A DNA stretch of 64,000 nt from JAJPKR01 sp050746125 (GCA_050746125.1 JBOGKX010000002.1:1-64000); one strand, 5' to 3'. Shown: positions 42,488-51,586, numbered from the stretch's first letter. Program-made: numbers and translations. Notes: generated by a model not told the origin, from the letters alone.

Positions 42488-43896
42488 GCGCCGCCCCCAT
42501 CGTCCCACTGGAATCCAGGAACTTGAACATGACCACCACCGTACCCGCCCTTGACGAGGCCATTCCGCTGAATGCCGCAACCGCGCAGAGCCTGCCCGCC
42601 GAGCTGCGCCATCTTCTGGCGCAGTTGGTGAGCCGGCAGGCGAAGGTGGGCGTCGTCGGGCTCGGCTACGTCGGCCTGCCGCTGTTGGCGGAGTTTGCCC
42701 GCGCCGGCTTCCGCGCCACCGGCTTCGACCTCAACGCCGAGCGGGTGGCGCGCGTGAACGGCGGCGACAGCTACATCCCCGACGTGGCGAGCGGCGAGCT
42801 GGCGCGCCAGCGCAGCGCCGGCCGGCTGGGCGCCAGCGAGCAGTGGGACGAACTGGGGGCGATGGACGCCATCTCGATCTGCGTGCCGACGCCGCTGCGC
42901 AAGACCAAGGATCCGGATCTCTCCTACATCATCCAGGCCGTCGAGATGGTGGCGGCGCGGCTGCGCGCCGGGCAACTGATCGTCCTCGAAAGCACCACCT
43001 ATCCCGGCACCACCGACGAGGTCGTGCTGCCGCGGCTCGAAGCCGGCGGGTTGAAGGTGGGCCGAGACTTCTTGCTGGCCTTCTCGCCCGAGCGCGTCGA
43101 TCCCGGCAACCTGCGCTTCCAAACCGCCAACATTCCCAAGGTGGTGGGCGGGGTCACGCCGCTCTGCACGATGGCGGCGCAGGCGCTCTACGGCGGCTGC
43201 GTGCAGCGCGTGGTGCCGGTCAGCTCGGCGCGCGCGGCGGAAATGGCCAAGCTGCTCGAGAACACCTTCCGCAACGTCAACATCGCCTTGGTCAACGAAA
43301 TCGCCCTGCTCTGCCACGAGTTCGGGCTGAACGTCTGGGAGGTGATCGAGGCGGCGGCGAGCAAGCCCTTCGGCTTCATGGCCTTTTATCCCGGGCCGGG
43401 TCTGGGCGGCCATTGCATTCCCATCGATCCGGTTTATCTCAGTTGGCGCGCGCGCGCCGCCGGCCTCGAGCCGCGGCTGATCGAGGTGGCGCAGCAGATC
43501 AACGCCAAAATGCCCGAACACGTGGTCGGCCGCATCACGGCGGCGCTCAACGACCATGGCAAGGCTCTGCGCGGCGCCCTGGTGCACGTGCTGGGGGTGG
43601 CTTACAAGAAAGATGTCTCCGACGTGCGCGAATCGCCGGCGCTCGACATTATTCATTTGCTCGAGCGGCGCGGCGCGCGCGTGGTCTATAGCGACCCCTA
43701 CGTGCCGCGCTTGGCGGAGGGGAATTTGGAGCTGGAGGCCCGGCCGGTGGCCGAGGTCGCCCAATGTGACTGCGCGGTCGTGGTGGCCGATCACAGTCAC
43801 TTCGACTACGAGTACATCGCCCGCGTGGCGCCGTTGATCGTGGATACCCGCAACGCGCTGCACGCGGTCGAGGAGGGGAAGGTTTACGGGTTATAG
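42484..43896 (+). CDS. UDP-N-acetyl-sugar/UDP-sugar 6-dehydrogenase (WbpA/VipA-like)
   Basis: 470 residues. Rossmann motif VGVVGLGYVGLPLLAEFARAG near 56, then the three-domain nucleotide-sugar dehydrogenase layout: ESTTYPGTTDEVVLP, SPERVDPGN, the catalytic Cys in PGLGGHCIPIDP and the C-terminal AYKKDVSDVRESPAL. Features are closer to UDP-GlcNAc/ManNAc dehydrogenases (WbpA, VipA, WecC) than to UDP-glucose dehydrogenase. Oxidises C6 to give a uronic acid for the polymer. The first 45 residues are an extra, unmatched N-terminal region. Confidence 0.88.
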   Translation: MSAAPIVPLESRNLNMTTTVPALDEAIPLNAATAQSLPAELRHLLAQLVSRQAKVGVVGLGYVGLPLLAEFARAGFRATGFDLNAERVARVNGGDSYIPDVASGELARQRSAGRLGASEQWDELGAMDAISICVPTPLRKTKDPDLSYIIQAVEMVAARLRAGQLIVLESTTYPGTTDEVVLPRLEAGGLKVGRDFLLAFSPERVDPGNLRFQTANIPKVVGGVTPLCTMAAQALYGGCVQRVVPVSSARAAEMAKLLENTFRNVNIALVNEIALLCHEFGLNVWEVIEAAASKPFGFMAFYPGPGLGGHCIPIDPVYLSWRARAAGLEPRLIEVAQQINAKMPEHVVGRITAALNDHGKALRGALVHVLGVAYKKDVSDVRESPALDIIHLLERRGARVVYSDPYVPRLAEGNLELEARPVAEVAQCDCAVVVADHSHFDYEYIARVAPLIVDTRNALHAVEEGKVYGL

Positions 43897-44178
43897 GTCC
43901 GCGGCCGCCTGAAAAGGCAGCGGCCAGGAAAGCCGAGGGCGGGTGAAAAACCCGCTCACGCCCGCCTCGCCTGGGGCGCGGAGCTTGGTTGCGCCAACTC
44001 CGACCCGGCCGCGGGCGGCGCGCACCAAAGGTGTGCGCCGCCCCCGCGCCAACCGGCCGCAGACGCGCCGGCTCACACGAGGCGGAATCGAAGAAGGGCG
44101 CCGTTGCCCGCCGGTAGGGACAGCCCAACGCCGCGGCTATGGTCACTGTGCCGCTGAAGTGACGGGGCGAAGCTATAT
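43897..44178 (+). promoter_or_regulatory. Leader of the NusG-like gene with a strong hairpin at 44013-44043
   Basis: About 280 bases without a convincing gene. GGCGGCGCGCACC-AAA-GGTGTGCGCCGCC at 44014-44042 forms a 13-pair stem with one G-U pair and a 3-base loop, extended by a G-C pair. It is not followed by a T run, so it is not a classical intrinsic terminator. Located before an antiterminator-like gene inside a polysaccharide operon, it could be a pause or loading site, an inference. Short Arg/Pro-rich frames here look spurious. Confidence 0.45.
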
Positions 44179-44754
44179 ATGGCCACTTTGGAAATCTCGA
44201 TGACGTTGCCGGCGGTTCAACCGTCGCCGGCGCCACCCCCCAGCGTCCTGCCCGCAGTGGGGCGGGCGCAGTGGTATGCCGCCTGCACCCGCTCGCGCCA
44301 CGAGAAGGTCGTCGCGGACCAGTTGGCCGGCAAGGGTATCGAGCACTTTCTGCCGTTATGCCGCACCGTGCGCCGTTGGCAGAGCCGCACCGCCGAGGTG
44401 GAGCTGCCGCTTTTTGCCGGCTATGTCTTCGTGCGCATCCCGATCGAGGAGCGCATGCGCGTCCTCTCGGTGGCCGGGGCGGCGTATTTGGTCAGCGCCG
44501 CCGGGCGGGCGGTGGCGGTGCCCGACCAGCAGCTGGAGACCCTGCGAGCCCGCATGGCCCACGGCGTCCATGCCGAGCCCCATCCCTTTTTGGTCGTCGG
44601 CGGGCGAGTCCGGGTGATGCGCGGCGCGCTGGAAGGCTTGGAGGGCATACTGCTGCGCAAGCAGGGGCGCACTCGGCTGATCGTCTCGATCGAAATGATC
44701 CTGCGCTCGATCGTGCTCGACGTGAATGCCGCCGACGTCGAGCCACTCGCTTAA
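44179..44754 (+). CDS. NusG-family (RfaH/UpxY-like) transcription antiterminator
   Basis: 191 residues. NusG N-terminal domain: QWYAACTRSRHEKVVADQL, KGIEHFLPLCRTVRRW, LFAGYVFVRIP. The C-terminal KOW region reads VGGRVRVMRGALEGLEGILL. Specialised NusG paralogues such as RfaH, UpxY and LoaP travel with RNA polymerase through long polysaccharide operons and prevent early termination. The first 25 residues are a Pro-rich extension. It probably promotes read-through of this cluster. Confidence 0.9.
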   Translation: MATLEISMTLPAVQPSPAPPPSVLPAVGRAQWYAACTRSRHEKVVADQLAGKGIEHFLPLCRTVRRWQSRTAEVELPLFAGYVFVRIPIEERMRVLSVAGAAYLVSAAGRAVAVPDQQLETLRARMAHGVHAEPHPFLVVGGRVRVMRGALEGLEGILLRKQGRTRLIVSIEMILRSIVLDVNAADVEPLA

Positions 44755-44851
44755 ACCTTGGACCCGAACATTAAGGAGAAATTGAGCTACAATGCCGGAC
44801 CGTGCGGGTCAGTGGTCCCATTGTCGTATTGCCGGCGCCGGGAAGGGAAGC

Positions 44852-45199
44852 GTGAGGACTGCCTTGCTGGCCGTGATGCTTCTCGCCGCCCCGGCGATGC
44901 GCTGCGGTGGCACGGGCGCGGCCACCCGGCAAACACCGTTGCCCCCCACAGCCACGCATTCCGTGCTATTGAAGTGGGCACCTAGCACCTCGGCCGTGGT
45001 CGGCTATAACGTCTATCGGGCCACCAGCCAGGCCGGCCCCTACACCCGTTTGAACGCCGCACCCGTGACCAGCACGCAGTTCCGCGATCAAAACGTCGCC
45101 CTCGGCGCCACGTACTACTACGCCACCACGTCGATCAATGCGCAAGGCGCGGAAAGTTCCTACTCGAACCTCGTTACGGTAACGATTCCGAATAGCTAG
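44852..45199 (+). CDS. Small fibronectin type III domain exported protein, paralogue
   Basis: 115 residues from a GTG at 44852 preceded by GGGAAG, which gives a clean signal peptide (TALLAVMLLAAPAMRCGG); an ATG at 44792 would add 20 residues. FN3 domain VLLKWAPSTSAVVGYNVYRA...TYYYATTSINAQGAESSYSN is very similar to the 38476-38862 protein, so the pair arose by duplication. Lies between the NusG-like and sugar-transferase genes. Probably surface-located; ligand unknown. Confidence 0.72.
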   Translation: MRTALLAVMLLAAPAMRCGGTGAATRQTPLPPTATHSVLLKWAPSTSAVVGYNVYRATSQAGPYTRLNAAPVTSTQFRDQNVALGATYYYATTSINAQGAESSYSNLVTVTIPNS

Positions 45200-45304
45200 C
45201 GACCGGCGATCGGCGCCGGGGGCCCAGCGGCACGCCGCCGCCGGGGCGTCCGCGCGCTGAACTCCGGCCGCCGTCTCTTACCCATTCGCTCCCCAGAGTC
45301 TGCC

Positions 45305-46408
45305 ATGTCAACCACCAAGTCCGGGCCCCGTTTGGAGCCCGCCGTCCCTACCGCGCTCTTGTCCGAGCCACTGTTTTTGCGCCTGCTGTGCCTCGAGCGC
45401 AAGCGCGCGGAGCGCAGCGACCGGCCCTTCCTGCTGGTGTTGCTCGAGAGCGCGGCCCTATTCGGCGATCGCGGGCGCGCCGAGCAGCTAGCGCAGGCGC
45501 TAACGACCAATAAACGGGAGACCGATTTCCTCGGCTGGCATCAGTCCGGCGCGGTATTGGGCATTGTTTATACCGAGATCGAGGCCGCCGCGCCGGCGGC
45601 GTTGCGGGCGGCGGCGCAGCAGCGCATCGCGGCCGCTTGGGCGCCGTTCCTGAGCGAGCAGCAACTGGCGGCGGTGCGCGTCAGTTTTCACATGTTTCCC
45701 GAGCGGCGGACGGGCGAGCGGCACCCCGCCGCCGTCGCGCTCTACCCGGACTTGGCGCCGCGCAGCCGGAGCCAGCGCGCCGCCCGCATCGCCAAGCGCT
45801 TGATCGACGTCCTCGGCGCCTCGTTCGCCCTGCTGTTGTTTGCCCCGGTGCTGGCATGCGCGGCCGTGGCGATCAAGCTGAATTCGCAGGGACCCGTGCT
45901 GTATTGCCAACAACGGCTGGGGCAGTTTGGCCGGCCGTTCACGCTGCTGAAGTTTCGCTCGATGAAGGTGGTGAACGATTCCGCGATCCACCGCGAGTAC
46001 ATCAAGCAGTTCATCGCCGGCCGGCCGGCCAACGATGGCAACGGACCGCCGGTGTTCAAGATCCAGAACGATCCGCGCGTAACCGCGGTGGGGCGCTGGC
46101 TGCGCAAGACCAGCTTCGACGAGCTGCCGCAGTTTTGGAACGTGCTGCGGGGCGAGATGTCGCTGGTCGGGCCGCGGCCGCCCATCCCCTACGAGATCGA
46201 ACACTATCGCGTCTGGCATCACCGCCGCGTGCTCGAAGCCAAGCCGGGCATCACCGGGCTGTGGCAAGTCTATGGCCGCAGCCGCACCGCCTTCGACGAA
46301 ATGGTGCGCCTCGATCTGCGGTATGTCCGCAACTGGTCGTTGTGGCTAGATCTGAAGATTCTCATCCGCACGCCCGTCGCAGTCATCTTCGGCGCCGGCG
46401 CGTATTGA
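45305..46408 (+). CDS. Polyprenyl-phosphate sugar-1-phosphate transferase (WcaJ/Wbap-type) with extra N-terminal domain
   Basis: 367 residues. The C-terminal 200 residues are the bacterial sugar-transferase domain: one membrane/re-entrant segment (VLGASFALLLFAPVLACAAV), QQRLGQFGRPFTLLKFRSM, KTSFDELPQFWNVLRGEMSLVGPRPP and PGITGLWQVYGRS. The N-terminal 150 residues have no membrane helices and resemble a degenerate GGDEF-like fold (SDRPFLLVLLES..., DFLGWHQSGAVLGIV). It would start repeat-unit assembly on undecaprenyl phosphate. The upstream ribosome binding site is weak. Confidence 0.9.
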   Translation: MSTTKSGPRLEPAVPTALLSEPLFLRLLCLERKRAERSDRPFLLVLLESAALFGDRGRAEQLAQALTTNKRETDFLGWHQSGAVLGIVYTEIEAAAPAALRAAAQQRIAAAWAPFLSEQQLAAVRVSFHMFPERRTGERHPAAVALYPDLAPRSRSQRAARIAKRLIDVLGASFALLLFAPVLACAAVAIKLNSQGPVLYCQQRLGQFGRPFTLLKFRSMKVVNDSAIHREYIKQFIAGRPANDGNGPPVFKIQNDPRVTAVGRWLRKTSFDELPQFWNVLRGEMSLVGPRPPIPYEIEHYRVWHHRRVLEAKPGITGLWQVYGRSRTAFDEMVRLDLRYVRNWSLWLDLKILIRTPVAVIFGAGAY

Positions 46409-46439
46409 GCGGCACCGGCAGAAGACTCCCGGAGACATC

Positions 46440-47834
46440 ATGAAGATCAGCATCATCGGCGCCGGACACGTTGGCCTCACCACCGCCGCCTGCCTGGCCG
46501 AGCTCGGCCATGAGGTGCTCTGCGCCGACAACGACAAGGCCAAGCTGCGGGGGCTCGCGGCCGGGCGCTTGCCCTTCTTCGAGGCGGGGCTGGACGATAT
46601 CGTCGCGCGTACACGCTGCGATGGGCGCCTACGCTTCGTCGAACCGGCGGAGGCCCTGGCCGGCGACGAGGCGCTCTTCCTCTGCGTGGGCACGCCGCCG
46701 CGCGACAACGGCGAAGCCGACCTTGCCGCCATCGAGGCGGTGGCGCGCGCGGTGGCGCGCAGCGCCAAGGGCTATCGCCTGATCGTCGAAAAGAGCACGG
46801 TGCCGGTGCTGGCCGCCAAGCGGCTGCGCAAGCTACTGGGCGCCAGTGCGCGCCACGGCACGCACTTCGACGTGGTCTCGAATCCGGATTTCTTGCGCGA
46901 AGGCTCCGCGGTCGAGGACTTCTTTCACCCCGACCGCATCGTGGTCGGCGCCGAGACGGCGCGCGCGCGCGCGCTGATGACCGCTCTCTATCGGCCGCTG
47001 CTCGAGCAGAGCTTCGCCTGCCCGGTGCATCGCGGCTGTCGCGCCCGCCAGCCGGCGCGGCTGATCTTCACCGACATCAAAAGCGCCGAGCTGATCAAGC
47101 ACGCCTCGAACACCTTCCTGGCAATGAAGATCTCGTTCATCAACATGGTGGCCGATCTGTGCGAGGCGGCCGGCGCCGATATCACCACGGTAATCGAAGG
47201 CGTCGGCAGCGACCGCCGCATCGGCGCCGCGTTTTTGCGTCCGGGCATCGGTTTCGGCGGCTTCTGCTTTCCCAAGGATTTGCAGGCCTTCGTGCGGATC
47301 GCCGAGAACTTCGGCTGCGACTTCTCGCTGCTCAAGGAGGTCGAGAAGATCAACCAACGGCGCGGCGAGCAGTTCGTGGCCCGGGTGCAGCGCACACTGT
47401 GGAGCTTGCGGGGCAAGAAGATCGCCGTTTGGGGACTGGCCTTCAAGCCGGCCACCGATGACGTGCGCCTGGCGCCGGCGCTGGCCATCGTTCGCCGCCT
47501 GCTGGCGGAGGGGGCGGAAGTGCACGCCTACGATCCGCAAGCCATGGACAAGGCGGCAAAGGAACTGCCGGAGGTGCGCTACCACGACGATCCGTACGCG
47601 GCGGCGGAGGAGGCGGAGGCGATTCTCCTGCTGACCGAGTGGGACGAGTTCCGCGTCCTCGACTGGGGCCGCATTGCCGCCGCCGCGGCCCGGCCGCTAG
47701 TGTTCGACGGCCGCAACATGTTCGCCGCGGAGGAGTTGGCGGCGCACGGGGTGCGGCACTTCGCCATCGGCCAGGCGATGCCGGCGGCGATCGAGGAGGC
47801 GCTCCCGGCGCTGGCGGCCGCGATGGCGAGCTAG
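46440..47834 (+). CDS. ugd: UDP-glucose 6-dehydrogenase
   Basis: 464 residues. Rossmann start MKISIIGAGHVGLTTAACLAE, EKSTVPVLAAKRL, SNPDFLREGSAVEDF, FIKSAELIKHASNTFLA-like middle (DIKSAELIKHASNTF), the catalytic Cys in GFGGFCFPKDLQAF and C-terminal GLAFKPATDDVRLAPAL: the diagnostic set for UDP-glucose dehydrogenase. Produces UDP-glucuronate for the polymer. GGAG precedes the ATG. The region after QSFACPVHRGCRARQ is slightly longer than usual. Confidence 0.93.
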   Translation: MKISIIGAGHVGLTTAACLAELGHEVLCADNDKAKLRGLAAGRLPFFEAGLDDIVARTRCDGRLRFVEPAEALAGDEALFLCVGTPPRDNGEADLAAIEAVARAVARSAKGYRLIVEKSTVPVLAAKRLRKLLGASARHGTHFDVVSNPDFLREGSAVEDFFHPDRIVVGAETARARALMTALYRPLLEQSFACPVHRGCRARQPARLIFTDIKSAELIKHASNTFLAMKISFINMVADLCEAAGADITTVIEGVGSDRRIGAAFLRPGIGFGGFCFPKDLQAFVRIAENFGCDFSLLKEVEKINQRRGEQFVARVQRTLWSLRGKKIAVWGLAFKPATDDVRLAPALAIVRRLLAEGAEVHAYDPQAMDKAAKELPEVRYHDDPYAAAEEAEAILLLTEWDEFRVLDWGRIAAAAARPLVFDGRNMFAAEELAAHGVRHFAIGQAMPAAIEEALPALAAAMAS

Positions 47835-48375
47835 GAAGCGCGATGGGCGGGGCGATAAGCGTCGCATGGCTTCGTTCTCCCACCCCAGCACGCCAACATC
47901 GCGTGCCGGGGGCCCCGGTTCGGCTGCTCGGGGCGGATCGGATACGTAGTTGTATACCTCCCGCCCCTCCCCACCCCAAGGCGCGCCGCTGCGCCTTGGG
48001 GTCCCCGTCTCGCCGCCTGCGGCCTCGCCGTGCTCGCGGGCATTTGTTTGCGCTCCGCTGCGCTTCGCTTGGCCCCGCTCGGATGGAGTCGCCGCGGGGC
48101 GTGCGAGGGCATCGGAGCGACAGGTGGCGCGTGGCTCCGTTCCACCCGAAGGCGCGCCGCCGTATTTCCATGTACGCGCCGCGAGCGGCGCGTCCCGGTC
48201 CCGCGCTTGGCCGCTTCGTGGGTGCGGGCGGCGTCTCGGCGGGAGCTGCATCGGGAAAGGGCCGGCGGGTTGCCTCGCGCGCCCCGGGCGGGACGCGGGC
48301 CGGGGGGAAGCGAGTTTTTGCAACGGGACGGGGCGGCGGCTCATCCTTTCATTAGGGGTCAAGCGGGAGGCTGAG
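47835..48375 (+). repeat. Large mosaic of dispersed repeats, includes the 107-bp copy at 47846-47952
   Basis: No gene is recognised in these 540 bases. 47846-47952 starts with GGCGGGGCGATAAG and recurs almost unchanged at 49437-49542. Further right, CATTTGTTTGCGCTCCGCTG and CCCCGCTCGGATGG (about 48040-48090) match the element at 12440-12697. Frames in this segment are Arg/Pro/Ala-rich and change between copies, so a non-coding element is more likely. The end contains GGGAGG, the ribosome binding site of the next gene. Confidence 0.7.
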
Positions 48376-49431
48376 ATGGCGAGCGCGGCGCGCATGTTGC
48401 TGAATCCGCGGCGGCGCGGTCCCCAGGCCGAACGCCTATTGGCGGCACTGCGGGAACGCGTGGTGGGGCAAGAGGGCGCGCTGGTGCCCATCGTGGACGC
48501 ATACCAGACGTTTCTGGCCGGGCTGCAAGCGCAGCAGCGGCCGGTAGCCAATTTTCTCTTTTTGGGACCGACCGGCACGGGCAAGACGCACGTGGTGGAA
48601 TCGCTGGCGGAGGCGCTCTTCGACAATCATCATGCCGTGATCAAAGTGGACTGTGCCGAATTCCAGCATAGCCACGAGATCGCCAAGCTCATCGGCTCGC
48701 CGCCCGGCTATCTGGGGCACCGGGAGACGCATCCGGTACTGACGCAAGAGGCCCTGAACCAATTTCACACTTCCGAATTGCCGCTGTCGCTGGTGCTCTT
48801 CGACGAGATCGAGAAAGCGTCGGACGCTCTCTGGCAGTTGCTGCTCGGCATTCTCGACAAGGCGACGCTGACTTTAGGCGACAACCGCAAAGTGTCGTTC
48901 GCGCAAGCGCTGATCTTCATGACCAGCAACCTGGGCGCGGCCGAGATGCAGACGCTGTTCGAGCCTGGGCTGGGTTTCGCTCCGCCCGCGGGCGCGATCG
49001 CGGACCGGCGCCTGGAGACGACGGCGACCGAAGCGGCCCGACGCAAGTTTTCGCCGGAGTTTTTCAACCGCCTGGACTCGGTGATCGTCTTCCAGACGCT
49101 GAACCGCGAGCAGCTGAGCCGGGTGCTCGACCTGGAATTGACGTGGGTCCGGGAACGGCTGCGGCGTGGCGGCGCGCCGAACGGCTTCGCCTTCCGCTGC
49201 TCGGCGGCGACACGGGAGTTGCTGTTGCGGGTCGGCACCGACGCCATGTACGGAGCGCGTCCGCTGAAACGGGCGATCGAACGGCTGCTGGTGCATCCGC
49301 TGGCGAACTTGATCGCGACGCGTCAGGTGCAGGCGCAAGACTCGCTGTGGGTGGATGTGGATCCGGGGGGCGGCGAGAGCCTGATTTTCGAGCGGGAGCA
49401 GGCACAGGCCGCGGGCAAGACGCGCAGGTGA
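48376..49431 (+). CDS. Stand-alone Clp/Hsp100 D2-type AAA+ ATPase
   Basis: 351 residues from the ATG at 48376 with GGGAGG five bases upstream. It corresponds to the second AAA domain of ClpB/ClpC alone: RVVGQEGALVPIV, Walker A LGPTGTGKTHVVE, GSPPGYLGH, Walker B LVLFDEIEKAS, ALIFMTSNLGA, RRKFSPEFFNRLDSVIVF and sensor-2 GARPLKRAIERLL. There is no N-domain, D1 or ClpP loop. Similar single-ring Clp-like ATPases occur in secretion and stress contexts; the role here is unknown. Flanked on both sides by the same repeat. Confidence 0.85.
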   Translation: MASAARMLLNPRRRGPQAERLLAALRERVVGQEGALVPIVDAYQTFLAGLQAQQRPVANFLFLGPTGTGKTHVVESLAEALFDNHHAVIKVDCAEFQHSHEIAKLIGSPPGYLGHRETHPVLTQEALNQFHTSELPLSLVLFDEIEKASDALWQLLLGILDKATLTLGDNRKVSFAQALIFMTSNLGAAEMQTLFEPGLGFAPPAGAIADRRLETTATEAARRKFSPEFFNRLDSVIVFQTLNREQLSRVLDLELTWVRERLRRGGAPNGFAFRCSAATRELLLRVGTDAMYGARPLKRAIERLLVHPLANLIATRQVQAQDSLWVDVDPGGGESLIFEREQAQAAGKTRR

Positions 49432-49436
49432 GTTTA

Positions 49437-49542
49437 GGCGGGGCGATAAACTTCGCAGGGCTTCGTTCTCCCACCCCAGCACGCCAACATCGCGTGCCGG
49501 GGCCCCGGTTCGGCTGCTCGGGGCGGATCGGATACGTAGTTG
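49437..49542 (+). repeat. Second copy of the 107-bp GGCGGGGCGATAA repeat
   Basis: About 106 bases that differ from 47846-47952 by a handful of changes near the left end and one indel; both end at GGATCGGATACGTAGTTG. It begins 5 bases after the Clp-like stop, as the other copy begins 11 bases after the ugd stop. The two direct copies bracket the Clp-like gene. Confidence 0.85.
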
Positions 49543-49593
49543 GATTTGCGGCGGTGGACTCGGGGGCTGACGCCGGCGGGGGGCGGCGGGCGA

Positions 49594-51531
49594 TCAGTGC
49601 ATGGGCACAAAGAGTACGGGCGAGGGCGTGACGGAGATATCGGCTTGATTGGCGTCGGCGCCACCGGGCAAGGTCGAGGCGGCCTGAAGAGCGGCGAGAT
49701 CCACGCGCACGAGCATTTGCTGGTCTTGCCGCAAGGCGACGCCGTACACCGTGCCGCTCAAGCCCACAAAGACCGTTTCGCCGTGCGGCTCGGCGATATT
49801 GGTCCAGGCGATGCCGTCGGGCGAGAGACCTAGCTGGGCCCAGCGCACGGGCTGGTTGGGCAGCAAGGGCGCAGCCGACGAAGGGGCGGAAGGCAAGGAG
49901 GCGACGCCGAGACAGGCGCCGTTGTTGCCGAAAAAGCCAAGGTGACTTCCGGCCTCGATCGCCACGCCATCCCAATCGCCGTTACAAGCGGAGGTGATTT
50001 GGAACTGGACGGCGGAGGCGGAGAGCGTGCCGCCATTCGGCTGGGCTCCCTCGAAATTGATGCCGACATACTCGCTGGTGGCGGGATCGGCGACGGCGGC
50101 GAATAAGGTGAGCGGATCGAGGGCGGCGGCGTCGAGCGTGGACCCGAGCGTGAAGCCGGAACCGGCCGGCAATTCGTAGGTGGCGACCGAGGAACTGGCT
50201 AGATTGATGATGTCGAGGCCGGAGCCGTTGGCGCCGCTAAAGGGAGCGAAGATGCGGCGGGTGGCGGGATCGTAGGCGAAGTTTTCGGCCGGCGGCGCGA
50301 CGATGGGCGTGGAAGCGGCGCCGGTAGCAAGATCGACGGTGAAGTAGCCGTTGGCGGTGGAGAGGATGGCTTGATTGCGGCGCGAATCCACCAAAGCCGC
50401 GCACACCCCGCAGGTTTGGTCGCGGAAGGTGGCGGTGGCGGCGATGGGCAAGGAATACTGGGCGACCACGGTGTCGCGGATGGCATCCACCACGACCAAC
50501 TGGTTGACGGTGGAGCTGAGGGCGACGACCTGATCGTGGGCGGGATTGGCGGCGGCGATGGTAGGCGCAAAACCGGCCGGCAGCGCCACGGCAACCGGCA
50601 GACCGGTCGCATCGCGGAGGCGCGCGCCAGCGTCGCCGTTCATCACGGCCAAGGTTCCAGCGGAAGTTTGCGGCACATAGATTTTGTTAGCCGGCGCAGT
50701 GGTTCCGGCCACATTCACCGACTCGACGATTACCGCCAAGGCGGAAGTGCCGGCCGGGCTGGCGGGCTGGGCGACAAGCGGCGTCGGATTGCCCGGCACA
50801 GCGGTGGAATTGGCGACTTGCAAGGGCAAGAGCCCGGAAGACTGAACGGTAACCGGCACCTTGATTTCAGCGAGCGGCGGAGTGGAATTGGCGGGGACTT
50901 GCACGGCACCGGCGCTACCGCCGCCCAACGTCACCACGGTCGAAGGATAGAAGAACGTACCCTTGAGATCGAGCAGGTAGGAGCCGCCCTCGGTCATCGC
51001 CGCCACGGCCGTGCCCGAAGAATTCAAGATCGTGACGGAACTTACGGTGGGTGTCGGCGCGATTAGTTCCACGCCGACCTGGCCGCTTTGGTGAATATCG
51101 GCCACCGAGGTAGCTTGCACGGCGAAGGTGTTGCTGGGCGGCATGACCGGCGGCGCGGTGTAGAGCCCGGTCGAATCGACGCGGCCGAAGGGCGTGGTGC
51201 CGTCAGGGCGCTCGCCGTTCGGCAATATCAAGCCGGAGGTGGGATCGACGATGGACCAGGTGACGGTCGTGTCCTTGGCGTTAAACACCGAGGCGGCGAA
51301 CTGCTGCGTGCCAGGCTGAACTTGGTTGGTAGTGGTATCGAGCGTTGCCAGAGGCACGTTGAGGAAATTGGAGGCGAAACCGGGGCCAGGCGAAATCGCC
51401 ACCGCTACCGGCGGGGGCGGGATGTAGTAGTTTTGGCAGCCACACAAGCTCAAAAGGGCCGCCAGGAATGCCAATCCGAAGCAAGCGCGGCGGGGGGAGC
51501 AGACGGGTGGAGTCATCCGGCGTAGAAACAT
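49594..51531 (-). CDS. Lipoprotein with beta-propeller-like repeats
   Basis: 645 residues from the ATG at 51531 (51516 also possible). Signal peptide FGLAFLAALLSLCGC, a lipobox LCGC, then a Pro-rich QNYYIPPPPV. Residues about 40-260 look like Ig/choice-of-anchor-type beta domains; the rest has YVTN/NHL-like propeller blades (NKIYVPQTSAGTLAVMNGD, NQLVVVDAIRDTVVAQYSLP, RNQAILSTANGYFTVDLATG, RRIFAPFSGANGSGLDIINL). Probably surface-anchored; function unknown. A TATAAT box sits at 51581-51586, about 50 bases upstream. Confidence 0.75.
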   Translation of the reverse strand: MFLRRMTPPVCSPRRACFGLAFLAALLSLCGCQNYYIPPPPVAVAISPGPGFASNFLNVPLATLDTTTNQVQPGTQQFAASVFNAKDTTVTWSIVDPTSGLILPNGERPDGTTPFGRVDSTGLYTAPPVMPPSNTFAVQATSVADIHQSGQVGVELIAPTPTVSSVTILNSSGTAVAAMTEGGSYLLDLKGTFFYPSTVVTLGGGSAGAVQVPANSTPPLAEIKVPVTVQSSGLLPLQVANSTAVPGNPTPLVAQPASPAGTSALAVIVESVNVAGTTAPANKIYVPQTSAGTLAVMNGDAGARLRDATGLPVAVALPAGFAPTIAAANPAHDQVVALSSTVNQLVVVDAIRDTVVAQYSLPIAATATFRDQTCGVCAALVDSRRNQAILSTANGYFTVDLATGAASTPIVAPPAENFAYDPATRRIFAPFSGANGSGLDIINLASSSVATYELPAGSGFTLGSTLDAAALDPLTLFAAVADPATSEYVGINFEGAQPNGGTLSASAVQFQITSACNGDWDGVAIEAGSHLGFFGNNGACLGVASLPSAPSSAAPLLPNQPVRWAQLGLSPDGIAWTNIAEPHGETVFVGLSGTVYGVALRQDQQMLVRVDLAALQAASTLPGGADANQADISVTPSPVLFVPMH

Positions 51532-51580
51532 GCTGCGCCGGAGCCGGCTGGGCGCCGTCGCGAACACTCGAGTACACCGG

Positions 51581-51586
51581 ATTATA
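51581..51586 (-). promoter_or_regulatory. TATAAT -10 element upstream of the beta-propeller lipoprotein gene
   Basis: Perfect TATAAT on the minus strand, which would give a leader of about 43 bases to the ATG at 51531. The -35 region at the usual distance (TGCGCC) is weak. Confidence 0.4.

Noticed and set aside
43943..44203. 86-codon frame between the dehydrogenase and NusG-like genes
   Set aside because: Arg/Pro/Thr-rich, overlaps the hairpin leader and resembles no family.
47950..48375. N-terminal extension of the Clp-like ATPase through the repeat region
   Set aside because: The frame is open, but the sequence is repeat-derived and low in complexity; a strong ribosome binding site precedes the ATG at 48376.
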